25,472 nt of DNA. Source: Phanerochaete sordida (lineage: Eukaryota > Basidiomycota > Agaricomycetes > Polyporales > Phanerochaetaceae). Of the stretch, positions 1-9,502 are shown one piece after another (within the stretch, counting starts at the first letter, position 1; every line of letters starts with the position of its first letter). The position numbers were made by a program, and so were the translations under genes. The DNA lies in the NCBI GenBank assembly GCA_019973155.2, contig BPQB01000168.1, positions 1 to 25,472 of the forward strand. Direction: 5' to 3'. The notes beneath the pieces are model-generated. The model was given only the letters and a program-made list of their open reading frames with translations, was not told the origin of the DNA and made no database searches.

Positions 1-12
1 CTGATCTATACC

Positions 13-94
13 GGTACAGACTTTATGGCGGCTGGTCTAGGTGGTCCAGACAAGGGGGTAGTGTCCAGCGGTTTGAGTGGTACAGACCGGTCTG
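13..94. repeat. Short GGTACAGAC-type repeats and a 12-bp palindrome
   Basis: The nine-base word GGTACAGAC occurs at 13-21 and 79-87, with a one-mismatch copy (GGTCCAGAC) at 43-51. The last copy runs into a perfect 12-bp palindrome, CAGACCGGTCTG, at 83-94. The rest of 1-259 shows no gene that I can support. The repeats could be the edge of a dispersed repeat cut by the window, or part of the promoter region of the following gene. Confidence 0.4.
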
Positions 95-259
95 GGCGCC
101 CTACGCCACCACGCTTTTTTCCAGATGACTCCGAGGCAGTGCTAACGAACCTTGTACAACTGCCAGCTACCCTTGCCATATAGCACCAACTTGCTATCGT
201 CAAGACCATCCTACAGCCTCAGGGTGTTGGAAGAGGTGCCTTGTGAAAAGGCGTCAGTG

Positions 260-1854
260 ATGGATGCGAGGAAACAGCACAACACAGGCCCGGACAGTCT
301 TGGAGTTGAGTGCCTATCCTCGACTCCGGTGAGTCGACAACACCATTGAATCACACTATAGAGGTTTTTATTAAATATGACGTGCATAGAATCAGCCACA
401 TACGTTAGGCTTTCGCGCTGCCCGTTACATACCACCGGAGCTCTTCATCAAGGTCATCGTACCCTTGGTTTCGATGCCATACGAAGGCATCGGCAGCCAG
501 AAGACGATGAAGCGCCACCTCGGGCAGTACTCCCTCGTATGTCGGTACTGGGCAAGACACTGTCGTGCACCGATCTTTGCGGAGCTCGAGCTTCGCACGC
601 GCGAGGATGCACGCCGGCTGCTCGCCTTCGCGCGCACCACGACCCTCGGCACCAGCATCGGGGCGCACGTTCGTGAGCTGACGCTCTCCGTGTCGCTCCC
701 GACAGAGCCCTGGGTGCACCTCGCCATGCACACGCTCCCGCGCGCACTCTTCCCGCAGCTCGCCTCCTACACCCTCCGCTTCACCACCACCGCGCCCGCC
801 GGCGCGCACCTCGCCCCGCGCAGCGTCTTCGCCGGGCTCCCGCGCACGCTGCCCGCGCCGCGGCACGCGCCCGACGTGCACCTCGACGCGCTGCGCTTCG
901 GCGCGTTCGCCGCGCTCGTCGCGTTCGTAGACTCGCTGCTCGCGCGCCGCGCGCACGGGCTCGCCGCGCTCACGCTCGCGGACGTCGCGTGGGCGGACGG
1001 GGCCGCGCTGCGCCCGCACGAGGTCCCGCGCGCGTTCCGCGGCGCGCGCCGCCGCTGGGGCAAGCACGTCTTGTCGATACAGGTGCTGAGGCACCAGGGC
1101 GCGGCGTGGCCGCTGCTGTGGCTGCTCGTCGCGGTGGAGCGCGCGCGCCCGGCGCCCGGGCATGCGCCGCTGTTTGTGGATGCCGCGGAGATGTGCAGGA
1201 TCGTTGCGCTCGTGCAGATCGTGCTCGAGGAGTGCAAGTGCACTCTGTGCGAAAGCGAGAAAGAGAAGAGGATTATTTCCTTCCTTGCGGACCCATGGAT
1301 CATGGATAATACGTATGGTATGCGGCTGCGTTCCGCGTCCTCTTTCGCAGATGTTGACGAGATACCCTAAATGTTCAGCCCTCAAGGCGAAAACATGGCC
1401 TACCCACCAGCTCCTCTTCCGCATCTCTTCCACAGGCTTCGTCAAGGAGATCAAGTTCACACTCGCGATGTTCGCGCAGGACGTCCCGCGCGGTCGACCG
1501 CCTGCCGCACTGCACTTCGATTGGTCTGCAGTCGACACGCATGTTGGGTCGTTCCCTGGAACGCTAGGCACGTTCCGCATGGCCCTCTCAGACGAGGTGT
1601 ACGATGCGTACGAGCCATACGTCCGGGGGCGCATGCCGAGGACCGACGCGCGGGGCTTGCTACATATAAAGAGAAAGATGGCTGAGGCGGACGATGTAGA
1701 GCGTCACGGTCGCGCTGAGGTAGTTGCCGAGTCCCGGCTGCCCAGCGCGATCGGTACCGAACATGCTTCCTTTGCAGACACCGCTAGTGCCAGTCCACCT
1801 TTGGAAATCTCGGACAGGAATTCGGCCTTTGACACCTTCCTAGAGAAATTGTAG
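260..1854 (+). CDS. F-box-like protein, three exons
   Basis: Model: exons 260-328, 396-1317 and 1379-1854, 488 aa. Introns 329-395 (GTGAGT...ATCAG) and 1318-1378 (GTATGC...TTCAG) restore one frame. Residues about 35-85 resemble the F-box and flank found in large agaricomycete families: IPPELF near residue 35, then SLVCRYWARHC near 69 and PIFAELELRTREDARRLL after it. Such proteins usually bind Skp1 in SCF ubiquitin ligases and choose substrates through the C-terminus. The rest is Ala/Arg/Leu-rich without a repeat domain I can name, and the last exon has a charged tail. There is no upstream neighbour in the window; the next gene converges on it. The join of exons 2 and 3 is well supported. The first exon and start ATG (260) are weaker, chosen because a good donor and acceptor extend the open frame. 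No substrate can be inferred. Confidence 0.7.
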
Positions 1855-2079
1855 TCCCTGTAGACACGTGAATATATATCGCGATTGACAAGTTGATCAG
1901 CGAAGTCTTTCTTCTAATCGTTACCACCTCAGGTTTACTGTGATAGCTATATATCACGCAGGTATGAGATAAAAAAAATCCAGACCCTTCGATTGATTAT
2001 TGACAGCGGGTATACATGGCTACAGATGAGTTGTGGTTATACACTTGGGCGCGATAGATGGCTAAGCATCGCCGCCGCT

Positions 2080-2683
2080 TCACGCAATGGTGATCTTCTT
2101 CGGCGCTTGCTCAGGCGTAGTCTTCGGGAAGGTGACGTTGAGGACACCGTTCTCCATGGACGCCTTGATCTCCTCGGGCTGCGAGAGGGAAAGTCAGCTC
2201 CCAGCCTTCCAACCGTACCCAAGAGCGAATGTGCCTACCTTGATGCCCTGCGGGAGCGGAATCGAGCGCGAGAACTTGCCGAAGCGGCGCTCACGCACGG
2301 CCCAGCCGTTCTCGTTCTTGTCCTGCTCGAACTTGGACTCGCCCGAGACGGTGAGCGTGCCGTTGTGCACGTCGATGTTCACGTTCTCCTTGCTGAGGCC
2401 GGGCAGCTCGAACGACGCCGTCACGACGTTCTTCTCCGCGTCCTCGTGCACGTCCATCCTGCGGGGCCCGTCAGCGTCCGGCTCGATGCGCTCAAAAGGG
2501 GCGGAGTGCTTACCTTGGCCGGAGCGCGCGCGCGTTGCCCTCGGCGCCGCCGCCGTTGCGCCGCTGGAGCTGCTGCTGGCCGCCCTGCGGCGCGCCGCCG
2601 CCGACGCGGTTGTTGAAGGCCTCGTCGAAGAGGCGGTCGAACTCGGAGAGGGAGAAGAAGGGCTCGTAGAAGAAGTTCGACAT
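2080..2683 (-). CDS. Small heat-shock protein (Hsp20/alpha-crystallin family)
   Basis: Exons on the minus strand 2683-2514, 2458-2239 and 2178-2080, 162 aa. Small heat-shock proteins are ATP-independent holdases that form oligomers and keep unfolding proteins soluble in the cytosol. The N-terminus is aromatic and Phe-rich (MSNFFYEPFFSLSEFDRLF), followed by a Gly/Gln linker. The alpha-crystallin domain then begins: ENVNIDVHNGTLTVSGE, then RERRFGKFSRSIPLP, and in the last exon GVLNVTFPK. It ends with an I-x-I-type tail (KKITIA) that normally docks in a neighbouring subunit. Introns 2513-2459 and 2238-2179 have GTAAG and GTAGG donors, and both joins keep frame through the domain. Length fits the family. 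Upstream lie a TATA box and perfect heat-shock elements, so heat induction by Hsf1 is expected. Two introns in a heat-induced gene are notable, because splicing is often impaired during heat shock. Confidence 0.93.
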
Positions 2684-2790
2684 GTCGGTTGAGTAGAGGA
2701 GGGTTGAGTAGAGGAGAGGAGAAAGCGCGAGGTAGTAGTCGAGTGTTGGTAGTCGAGTGTGTTGTCTTTGCTGGGGAGGACGCCCAGCGA

Positions 2791-2811
2791 GCAGGGGTTT
2801 ATATCCCCTGC
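2791..2811 (-). promoter_or_regulatory. TATA box of the heat-shock gene inside a 7-bp inverted repeat
   Basis: On the minus strand TATAAA lies at 2803-2798, about 115 nt upstream of the heat-shock ATG. It is flanked by perfect 7-bp inverted arms, GCAGGGG (2791-2797) and CCCCTGC (2805-2811). The TATA position suits a transcription start near 2770. The palindrome may be chance or a binding site. Confidence 0.65.
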
Positions 2812-2912
2812 CCGAGGGCCCAGCACCGCGGGCCTGCGTGTTGCTCGAACGTTGCTAGAACGCTCGACGAGGGTGGCGCGGAGCATGTCGAGTGGGTCCC
2901 TATGTGTTCGGT

Positions 2913-2927
2913 CGAACCTTCTCGAAT
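2913..2927 (-). promoter_or_regulatory. Perfect heat-shock element, proximal
   Basis: The sequence nGAAnnTTCnnGAAn is matched exactly: GAA at 2914-2916, TTC at 2919-2921 and GAA at 2924-2926. It lies about 110 bp upstream of the TATA box. This three-unit inverted array is the classical site for a trimer of heat-shock factor Hsf1. Confidence 0.85.
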
Positions 2928-2940
2928 AGCGCCCACACCG

Positions 2941-2950
2941 CGAACATTCG
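2941..2950 (-). promoter_or_regulatory. Two-unit heat-shock element
   Basis: GAA at 2942-2944 and TTC at 2947-2949 form a head-to-head pair. It sits between the two perfect three-unit elements and could help heat-shock factor bind cooperatively. Confidence 0.6.
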
Positions 2951-2976
2951 TAGGTGAGACGTCGAAGAGAACTTGG

Positions 2977-2991
2977 CGAAGATTCCCGAAT
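2977..2991 (-). promoter_or_regulatory. Perfect heat-shock element, distal
   Basis: A second exact nGAAnnTTCnnGAAn match: GAA 2978-2980, TTC 2983-2985, GAA 2988-2990. It lies about 175 bp upstream of the TATA box of the small heat-shock gene. Confidence 0.83.
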
Positions 2992-3589
2992 ATCTCGGTA
3001 ACGCCACGAGGACGGCGCCAATCGGTTGCCCGGCCGATCGTAGACAACGTCCACCAACATGCGCCCTCCACCGCTTCCACCGGTAAATTGACACGAAAAT
3101 CTGCGCGTCGGCCGAAACAGCGGTGCGGGAGACCCCTGGCAGACACGTTAACGTTGATGAAGCAAGTCGTCGGTCGAGCTCACCTCGGAAGTGACGCGTT
3201 GATAGTCGCGACGAAGTCGACAGCGTCGACAGCGTAGGCGGACAAAACGATGATGGTGGAGTATAATACATTGACTACGAGCACAATAATGACACACTAA
3301 TATAACGGCTACTGTAGGCTGAATACCTTATTGCGAGTTTATGGGATATGGTGCACCGGAACAAAGAACGACGAAGGTCCAGGAGGGGGAAGGTATACTG
3401 TGAATCTCGGAGGGGGGAGGAAGGGGAGCATCCCACGTGCGCTACGTCCGCGCCTCTGCCAAGCGGACCCCTCATCACGTTTTTCTTATATTGCCGCGCG
3501 CTCCGGTGACGATGCCACGTCGCGCATCGAACAACGCGCGTCGAAGCGGTCGAGCGTACCGGGCGGCGGCGAGGAAAGGGAGAGGGCGT
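2992..3589. other. Intergenic, no gene seen
   Basis: This stretch separates the heat-shock promoter from the 3' end of the TATA-binding protein gene. Reading frames here are short, Arg/Ser-rich and lack splice-supported extension. It probably holds the TBP 3' untranslated region and distal promoter sequence. I see no RNA gene or repeat. Confidence 0.5.
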
Positions 3590-4745
3590 CTAGGGCTTGC
3601 GGAACTCGCAGAGCACCGTGTAGATAGTGTTGAATGCTGTGTAGATCTCCTCCCTGACCTGATGGTCGATGAAGGCGGTGTTAGCATCATGTACGATGAC
3701 GGATGCCTAAGGCTCGGTCTAAGGTGGACGGATAATTACCTTGGCACCCGTGAGGACGATCTTGCCCGAGACGAAGATGAGCAGCACGACCTTGGGTTTG
3801 ATCATCCTGTAGATGAGACCAGGGAAGAGCTGCGGCGACGTTAGCAGACGATCGTCCGAGAGCGTACACAGTAACGCACCTCAGGCTCATACGAGCTGAA
3901 CTGTCCGTGGCTGTACGCAAGGCCTTCGAGACGGATCGGGAACTTGACGTCGCAAGAGCCGACGATGTTCTGGATCTTGAACTCGGAGAACTTCGCATCG
4001 AAGCCGAGCTTCTGGACAATGCGCGCGTACTTGCGCGACGCCAGGCGCGAGTCGTCTTCAGACTTGGCGCCGGTGACGACCATCTTGCCCGAGGCGAAGA
4101 TGAGAGCGGTCGTCTTGGGATCGCGGATACGCATGATCACCGCGGCGAAACGCTACGGGTAGGATTGACACATAGTCATCCAAAGTATGTGATCAGCTGC
4201 GAAGCGGTACCAACCTTCGGGTTGTACTCGGCATTGCGCGCGTGCAGAGCAATCGTCTTGAGGTCAAGCCTGCAGTCGAGGTTGACCGTCGCGACGATGT
4301 TCTGCAGCGTCGGCACGATGCCCTCGACGGCGGTGATGTGCTGCTGCTCGAGAGTGAGCGGCGCGGGGGTCGAGGGGATCGCGGTGGGCGCGGGCGTGGA
4401 CGGGCCTGCGATCGCGGGGGTGTGGCTCCCGCTCGCCACGGGAGACGCCTGCTGCTGAGGCTGCTGCTGGCTCTGCGGCTGCTGGACTTGCGCCTGGGCC
4501 TGGGGCGGCTGCGTCGGCTGGGGCTGGGACTGGTACGCGGCGGGTGCAGGACCGGGGAGCGCGAGGCCGGTCGACGGGCCCGGCAGGCTTGAGTAGCTCG
4601 GGTAGGGCAGCGCGAGGCCGTTCGTCTGCGGCTGAGGCTGCTGGGGGTAGGGTTGCGGCTGCGACTGCTGGTACTGCTGTTGCTGAGGCGGCACAGCAGC
4701 CGAGCGACCGAAAGTGACCTGGCGAGCGGGGAGCGCGAACGACAT
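3590..4745 (-). CDS. SPT15: TATA-binding protein (TBP/Spt15)
   Basis: Minus-strand exons 4745-4215, 4152-3880, 3829-3740 and 3658-3590 give 320 aa. TBP binds TATA DNA and nucleates TFIID and related complexes for all three nuclear polymerases. Residues 1-141 are a species-variable Q/P-rich tail with polyQ runs. The saddle core runs from [15 protein letters not shown] (142) to the C-terminus and contains both pseudo-repeats: [44 protein letters not shown], then [47 protein letters not shown]. It ends CEFRKP. All introns are phase 0 (4214-4153, 3879-3830, 3739-3659), and all joins reproduce uninterrupted TBP sequence. The core is full length with no obvious missing residue. The start is the ATG opening MSFALPARQ; an in-frame non-ATG extension upstream is ignored. 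A TATA box lies about 160 nt upstream. Confidence 0.97.
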
Positions 4746-4903
4746 TATGAAACGAGAATGATATTGGTCGGTGTGGATGTCGTCAACAAACAAGGAGCGC
4801 GAAAGCTCGAGGTGGTCGTAAAAATTCTAGGAAATTGAGAATTTAGCAACCGTGGGAGAGTTGCGAGGGGGAAAGAGTGCGCGCAGGAACGCGACCTTGG
4901 GTC

Positions 4904-4911
4904 CTTATATA
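4904..4911 (-). promoter_or_regulatory. TATA box of the TBP gene
   Basis: TATATAAG reads 5'->3' on the minus strand at 4911-4904, about 160 nt upstream of the TBP start codon. That implies a 5' untranslated region of roughly 130 nt. No other convincing element was seen beside it. Confidence 0.55.
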
Positions 4912-6095
4912 CGTGTGCGACTTTCAAACTCCGCCAGGGAAACTTTCGGCTGCTTATCAATCAGCCACATCAACCTGATTCCGACTGCCAACCACCATCT
5001 CCTCGGCCGTCGTCCCCTTCTCGCGTCGTCTCCTCGTTGCTGCTCGCTGTCGGCCTCGCCGTCGTCGATGATCAGCACGCTCTCTCACCTCGTCGACTTT
5101 TAAGCCCTGGAGAACGTCAAGAACGACGTCAAACAGCGGTCAGGGTGGCTCGTTATCTTGGGCGCTTCGATGCCGGCTCTGGAAGGATCTCCACAGGAGT
5201 CACCCACAAGCGCCGGGCCCATCTCTGTGGCGACGACGGCCGCCCGCCCATCCTCCTCGTTTGGCCATCCGCTTGTCTTGTCTTCCTCCTCCGCGAAGTT
5301 TTGTGCACATCTGTCCAACGCGTTGCCAGGGATGCACCAGCCAACCTTTCCTGCCAGCGTGTAACGCACCTTGTGTGAACGTTGTGCGCGCGCTCGGGCC
5401 TGCAGCGGAATCGGCGAGGGCGCGCCCGCCACTTTGCTCCCGCTGCCCACGTTCTTTTGTGTTCGACCGTCGGCGCTCTCTTCACCCTGCAGTCTGCCTC
5501 CGCCCGCCGCTGCCTATCGCCGGCGCCCGCTGAGCACGGCGTGCTGCGGCCTCCTGCTGGCAGTCGACCCCTTGGCGGCTTCTGGCGCCCTGGTATCTGG
5601 ATTCGCGCTCTCACGTCCATTGCCTCCTATGATACGGCCACTACGCTTTCCCCGGTCGCCGGGTGTCTCTCCAGACCCGCGAGCGTACTCGCGCGGTGGC
5701 TGCATCTGATGCATGATGAGCAACGGGTGGCGTGACTGCAGGTGCGTGCCAATCATGCGCCACCACGTTGCCTTTCATGCGATTCCTGTACCCTGGCCAG
5801 TGCATAGCAATGCAGGTCATCGCGAAACATTGCCTTCTCTGATCCTTGCATGGCTCGAGTGGTAGTGTATTCGGATCGACGCCCATAGCGTACCGCCTGC
5901 CTAGAAAACTGCCTGTCGACATTGTCGAGAAGTGTACATCAGGGTCTACTAATACAAGTTTCATTCCACTAGAACAAAAGCCCAGCCGTAAGCCCATTAT
6001 ACGAGAACATCATAAGACCCAAATAAGAAGTAGCGGATACACGAACACAACAGCGACGAAGCTCGCTTGGGATGGAAGCACGGCTGGCCCGGGCG
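4912..6095. other. Long intergenic region, no supported gene
   Basis: About 1.2 kb between the TBP promoter and the 3' end of the DUF6593-like gene. The plus strand is C/T-rich and open in several frames at once, giving low-complexity Pro/Ser/Arg/Ala translations typical of chance frames. One short frame, 5068-5364 on the plus strand, is broken by a TAA at 5101-5103; just after the stop it reads ALENVKNDVKQRSGWLVILG, which looks protein-like (see findings). I could not build a spliced model. An unannotated exon or decayed gene is possible. Confidence 0.4.
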
Positions 6096-6827
6096 TTATC
6101 CACTCATCTCGATGCCGCCCTCGCACGGTTCCTCGCCGTGCTCTTCGGAAGACTGCTTCGTCGACTTCTCGAGCCGGCGCCTCTCGAGGATGATGAAAGT
6201 GAGCACGATGAGGTCGATGTCGAGATCGCAGCCTGGCTTGATCTTCAGCGCCCATTGGCGTTCGCCCTTGAAGTAGCCCTCCTTGACGAGCTCGGCGGTG
6301 TGCCTCGCGACCTCCTCGCCTGTGCTGCGCTTGGTGAGCTGCGCAGATGCACACGATGAGACTTCAAAGCGCGTGGAGGAAGTGAGGTTGTGCGTACGAC
6401 GTAGCCACTCCCCTTCGCGTACTTCCAGCGGTACTCCTCGTTGTCGTTCCCGAGGAAATACCTCGCCCTGTCGCACAAAGGACGCACATTAGCCATCTCC
6501 TCGCGCGCTGGACACGCAGGGTGCGGGCGGTACGTACGTGCTGAACGTGCTCCCGAGCTTGTACAGCAGCTCGCGGACCTCGAGCGTCTGCTCGTCGCCG
6601 TCGAACACGCTGCTGCGCACGCACGCGTGCGCGCCCCAGCGGCGCCACTCGACCTCCGCGACGGTGCCCGCGCCGCGCGTGGCGTCCGCGGCGGGGCGCT
6701 CGATGCGCGTGAGGGCCGCGCTCCGCAGCGCGCTCGCCTTCGCGGTCGTGACCCTGTACTGCGCGACGCCGTTCGCCGACACCAGTGTCGTCCGCTCGGG
6801 GTCGTTAGGGATCAGGTACAGGTTCAT
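6096..6827 (-). CDS. DUF6593-like small protein
   Basis: Minus-strand exons 6827-6538, 6467-6398 and 6338-6096, 200 aa. Introns 6537-6468 (GTACGT...GACAG) and 6397-6339 (GTACGC...CGCAG) join cleanly. The layout matches a small basidiomycete family of unknown function. It opens with MNLYLIPNDPERTTL, has a central AEVEWRRWG, then YRWKYAKGSGYVLTKRSTGE and EVARH. It ends with an acidic-hydrophobic stretch, LDIDLIVLTFIILERRR, before a charged tail. The ILERRR-type ending is what I associate with DUF6593. There is no signal peptide and no clear membrane helix. A TATA-like TATAG lies about 95 nt upstream of the ATG. Function is unknown; neither neighbour hints at a pathway. The family assignment is from memory of the pattern, and the gene model itself is firmer. 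Confidence 0.78.
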
Positions 6828-6916
6828 CGGTGCGCGGCGCGGGGGGAGCTGAGGCGAGGTGGGTGGGAGGCGAGGATGGAAGTTGGGGGAGATGAGGTTC
6901 TGGGCGGGACCGCAGG

Positions 6917-6923
6917 CTATATG
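6917..6923 (-). promoter_or_regulatory. TATA-like element of the DUF6593-like gene
   Basis: CATATAG on the minus strand, about 90-95 nt upstream of the start codon at 6827. It is an imperfect TATA box in a GC-rich promoter. Confidence 0.3.
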
Positions 6924-7674
6924 CGGGCGGGGCTGACCGCTGGCCAGGCTCGCGATGGCGAGCAGAGTTCGTGAAATAGATGAAGTACGGTCCAGACTCA
7001 GAAGACCATCCAGCACGGAACGTGAAGTCGTAAATAAGCAGTGGATCCCAGGGAAGTCTCCGCATCGTGGGGTTCAGTCAGCCTGCATCCTTGTCAAGCC
7101 GACGGCTCGGGAGTTGAGTCTAGCTCTGCCGGCTGCTTGCGCGATCAACGCATTTCCTCGGAGGCAGCGAGCTATGTCGATTGAGTGGCAGAGAGTCTAG
7201 ACTTCAGTAGGTCGACCATGTTTCAAGAGTGCGGTCAGCATCGGAGGCGAAGCAGTGGCTGGCCCAGAAAGTCGTGGTGGGCACAGTAGAGGACGTCGGC
7301 GTAGGGATTCGAGTAGAACGAGCAATAGCTTGGCTTTAGAGGGCGTAGACACGCTAGTGAGCTGAAAAGCCACGTAAAGAGGTGCTCGAGAGCGACGGCG
7401 AGAAGGAACATACAGTCCTGGTTGCCGCCGGAATTTCCGGGGCAATTTCCCCGCATATTTGATTAGCGCGGCCGCGGCGACGCCCAGCTCCCTCTTGCCT
7501 CCCGACCATGCGGACGCGTACATTCACCTGGCCCTGCCGTCAACTTCTGAACTCTCGTGCAGTCGGCACCGCGCATGCAACACGGTCGCCGCCGTCGGCG
7601 TGATCTCGTCAGCTGCCCGCGCACATCACTCGCTTGCACAACCCTGGAAGCACCCTGGAGAGGCTGGCGAACGG
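6924..7674. other. Divergent promoter region, no supported gene
   Basis: This lies between two genes transcribed outward, the DUF6593-like gene to the left and the GH88 gene to the right. A Cys-rich 73-codon minus-strand frame (7456-7235) opens with ATG but has no recognisable domain or splice partner, so I do not call it. No tRNA-like structure was seen. Confidence 0.4.
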
Positions 7675-7682
7675 CATATAAG
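7675..7682 (+). promoter_or_regulatory. TATA box of the GH88 gene
   Basis: CATATAAG lies about 60 nt upstream of the ATG at 7738. This is the right distance for a start site near 7705 and a short leader. Confidence 0.6.
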
Positions 7683-7737
7683 GACCCACCTCACTTCCAC
7701 GCTTGGTCCCAGGCTCGCCCCTCTCGTTGCGCTTAGC

Positions 7738-9365
7738 ATGGTCTCCCCGATGTTGAAGAGCCTCCTGCTGCTGCTCGCCGCGCCGTGCGTCCTCGGCGCG
7801 GACGTCTCGCTCCCCGCAGAGCTCTTCTCGCCCCTCGTCGCGCAGAAGATCCTCGCGACCGCAACCCAGGTCCAGAACCCCGTCAAGTACCCGCAGTGGA
7901 CGGACCGCGACACGGGTGCTTGGGACTACTTCAACCCCGACACCTGGACTAGCGGTTTCTTCCCTGCGACCCTATACGAGCTGAACCGCCGGACAACGCT
8001 TTGCGCTGCCGAGGTCGACGCACAGAGCCTCAACGGCTCCGACTGGCTCCTCCTCGGACAAACCTGGAGCGCGGGAGAGGTGCCATCGGAGACGAACACC
8101 GGCGTTGGACATGACGTCGGTTTCCTGAGCTTCCCATTCGTCAATGAGCTGCAGCTGTGAGTATATGCGGTGTACTCATGCTTTTGAATGCAGCTGACGA
8201 ATGGATAGGCATCCGGACAACCAGTCCGCCATCACTGCCGTTAACGACTTCGCCAACCACCTTGCTGGCCGGTTCAACCCAATCGTCGGCTGCACGAGAA
8301 GTTGGGATACGACGGATCCCACAGACTTCCAGGTATGATTCTTCTTCACAGCCCTCTTGCCGTAGAGCTGACCCTGCACTCGGCATCAGGTCATCATTGA
8401 CAATATGATGAACCTCGAAGTTCTGTTCGTGTCCGCGAACCTTACGGGTAACCACACGCTCATCGACATTGCGACCTCGCATGCCGACCACACCGCGATC
8501 AACCACGTCAGGCCTGATGGGTCTTCGTTCCATGTAGTGGATTACAACTCAACTACAGGCGACGTCATCAGCAGGCACACCTCGCAAGGATACGCCGACA
8601 ACAGCACCTGGAGTCGCGGCCAGGCTTGGGGGATCTACGGCTTCGCGAACAGTAAGCGTGGTCCATCTGCACCGCACAATGTATGCGGTATTCTGACCAG
8701 CACTTCCACTTTCAGTGTTCCACCATACGCAGAACACAAGCTACCTCGACGTGTCTCGCCACATGGCTCAGTACTTCATCGAGCATATTCCAGATGACGG
8801 TATCGTTCCGTGGGACTTCAACGCCCCGCTCGACCCTCCTCGCCCTGCAGACTCATCTGCCTCGATGATTGCTGCCAGCGGTCTCATCCTGCTGTCCCAA
8901 GGCGAGCTTTCCCTCTCGCCTCCGAACACCACTGGCTCCGATTACTACATCAACACCGCGATCCAGGTGCGCTTCACGCTTTCACGCCGGCCCTGTTCTC
9001 TTCGCTGACATTGTGCATAGGTCATCGCGAACAACACCGCGCTCGCCTGGCGCCCGAGCTGGCAGAGCCTGCTCGCGAACGGCACCGTGAACAACCCGCA
9101 GCACAACAACCTCACGGGCATCGTGTACGGCGACTACTACTTCGTCAAGGGCGCAAACGACCTCGTGCAGCTCGGCGTCGCGACGTGCAACGGCACGCTC
9201 ACCGGCGCGCTCCCGTCCACGCCGTCAAACGGCTCTGCGCCCGGACCTGCCGCGACCCACACAGATGCCGCGCAGAACAACGGCGCGGGCGCAGGTGGTG
9301 CAACTGTGGCGACGATGTTGGGTGCCGTCAGCGGGGCTGTGTTGCTCGGCTCATTCATGATCTAG
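7738..9365 (+). CDS. GH88 unsaturated glucuronyl hydrolase-like, secreted, probably GPI-anchored
   Basis: Exons 7738-8156, 8209-8332, 8390-8651, 8716-8966 and 9021-9365, 466 aa. GH88 enzymes hydrate and release the 4,5-unsaturated uronic acid left at chain ends by polysaccharide lyases. Residues 1-20 form a signal peptide ending VLG-A. Family landmarks follow in order: WDYFNPDTWTSGFFP (62), GHDVGF with Asp126, IIDNMMNLEVLF with Asp185, DHTAINHVRPDGSSFHVVDY (214), SQGYADNSTWSRGQAW (246) and DSSASMIAASGL (314). Asp126 and Asp185 correspond in context to the catalytic pair Asp88/Asp149 of bacterial UGL. There are 13 N-x-S/T sequons. After about residue 415 comes a Ser/Pro/Gly/Ala linker ending in a hydrophobic tail (about 446-466), the shape of a GPI-anchor signal. 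All four introns (52-64 nt) join in frame. The order of motifs makes the family call strong; the exact substrate is open. Confidence 0.9.
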
Positions 9366-9502
9366 AGGACAGTAAACACTGGACTTGGGGACTTTGGACA
9401 TTCGGAGATGCATGCATTGTGTGCTCCTGCGCCGCATGGACTACAAGTGTAGAAGGAACTTCTCGTAATCAATGTGCGTGTTCGGTCCATCCATGAAGGA
9501 AG

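Noticed and set aside
1313..1350. A 38-nt alternative intron in the F-box-like gene (GTATGG...CGCAG)
   Set aside because: It is shorter than the other introns in the window. The 61-nt choice 1318-1378 has a better donor, a branch-like CTAAA and keeps the downstream frame.
405..1634. A 409-codon minus-strand frame over the F-box-like gene
   Set aside because: It is Arg/Glu-rich shadow sequence produced by GC-rich codons of the plus-strand gene, has no recognisable domain, and crosses both introns of the opposite gene.
5371..5735. Overlapping plus-strand frames of about 110 codons
   Set aside because: They are Pro/Ala/Arg/Ser-rich in every frame, as expected of C/T-rich DNA, with no motif, signal or splice support.
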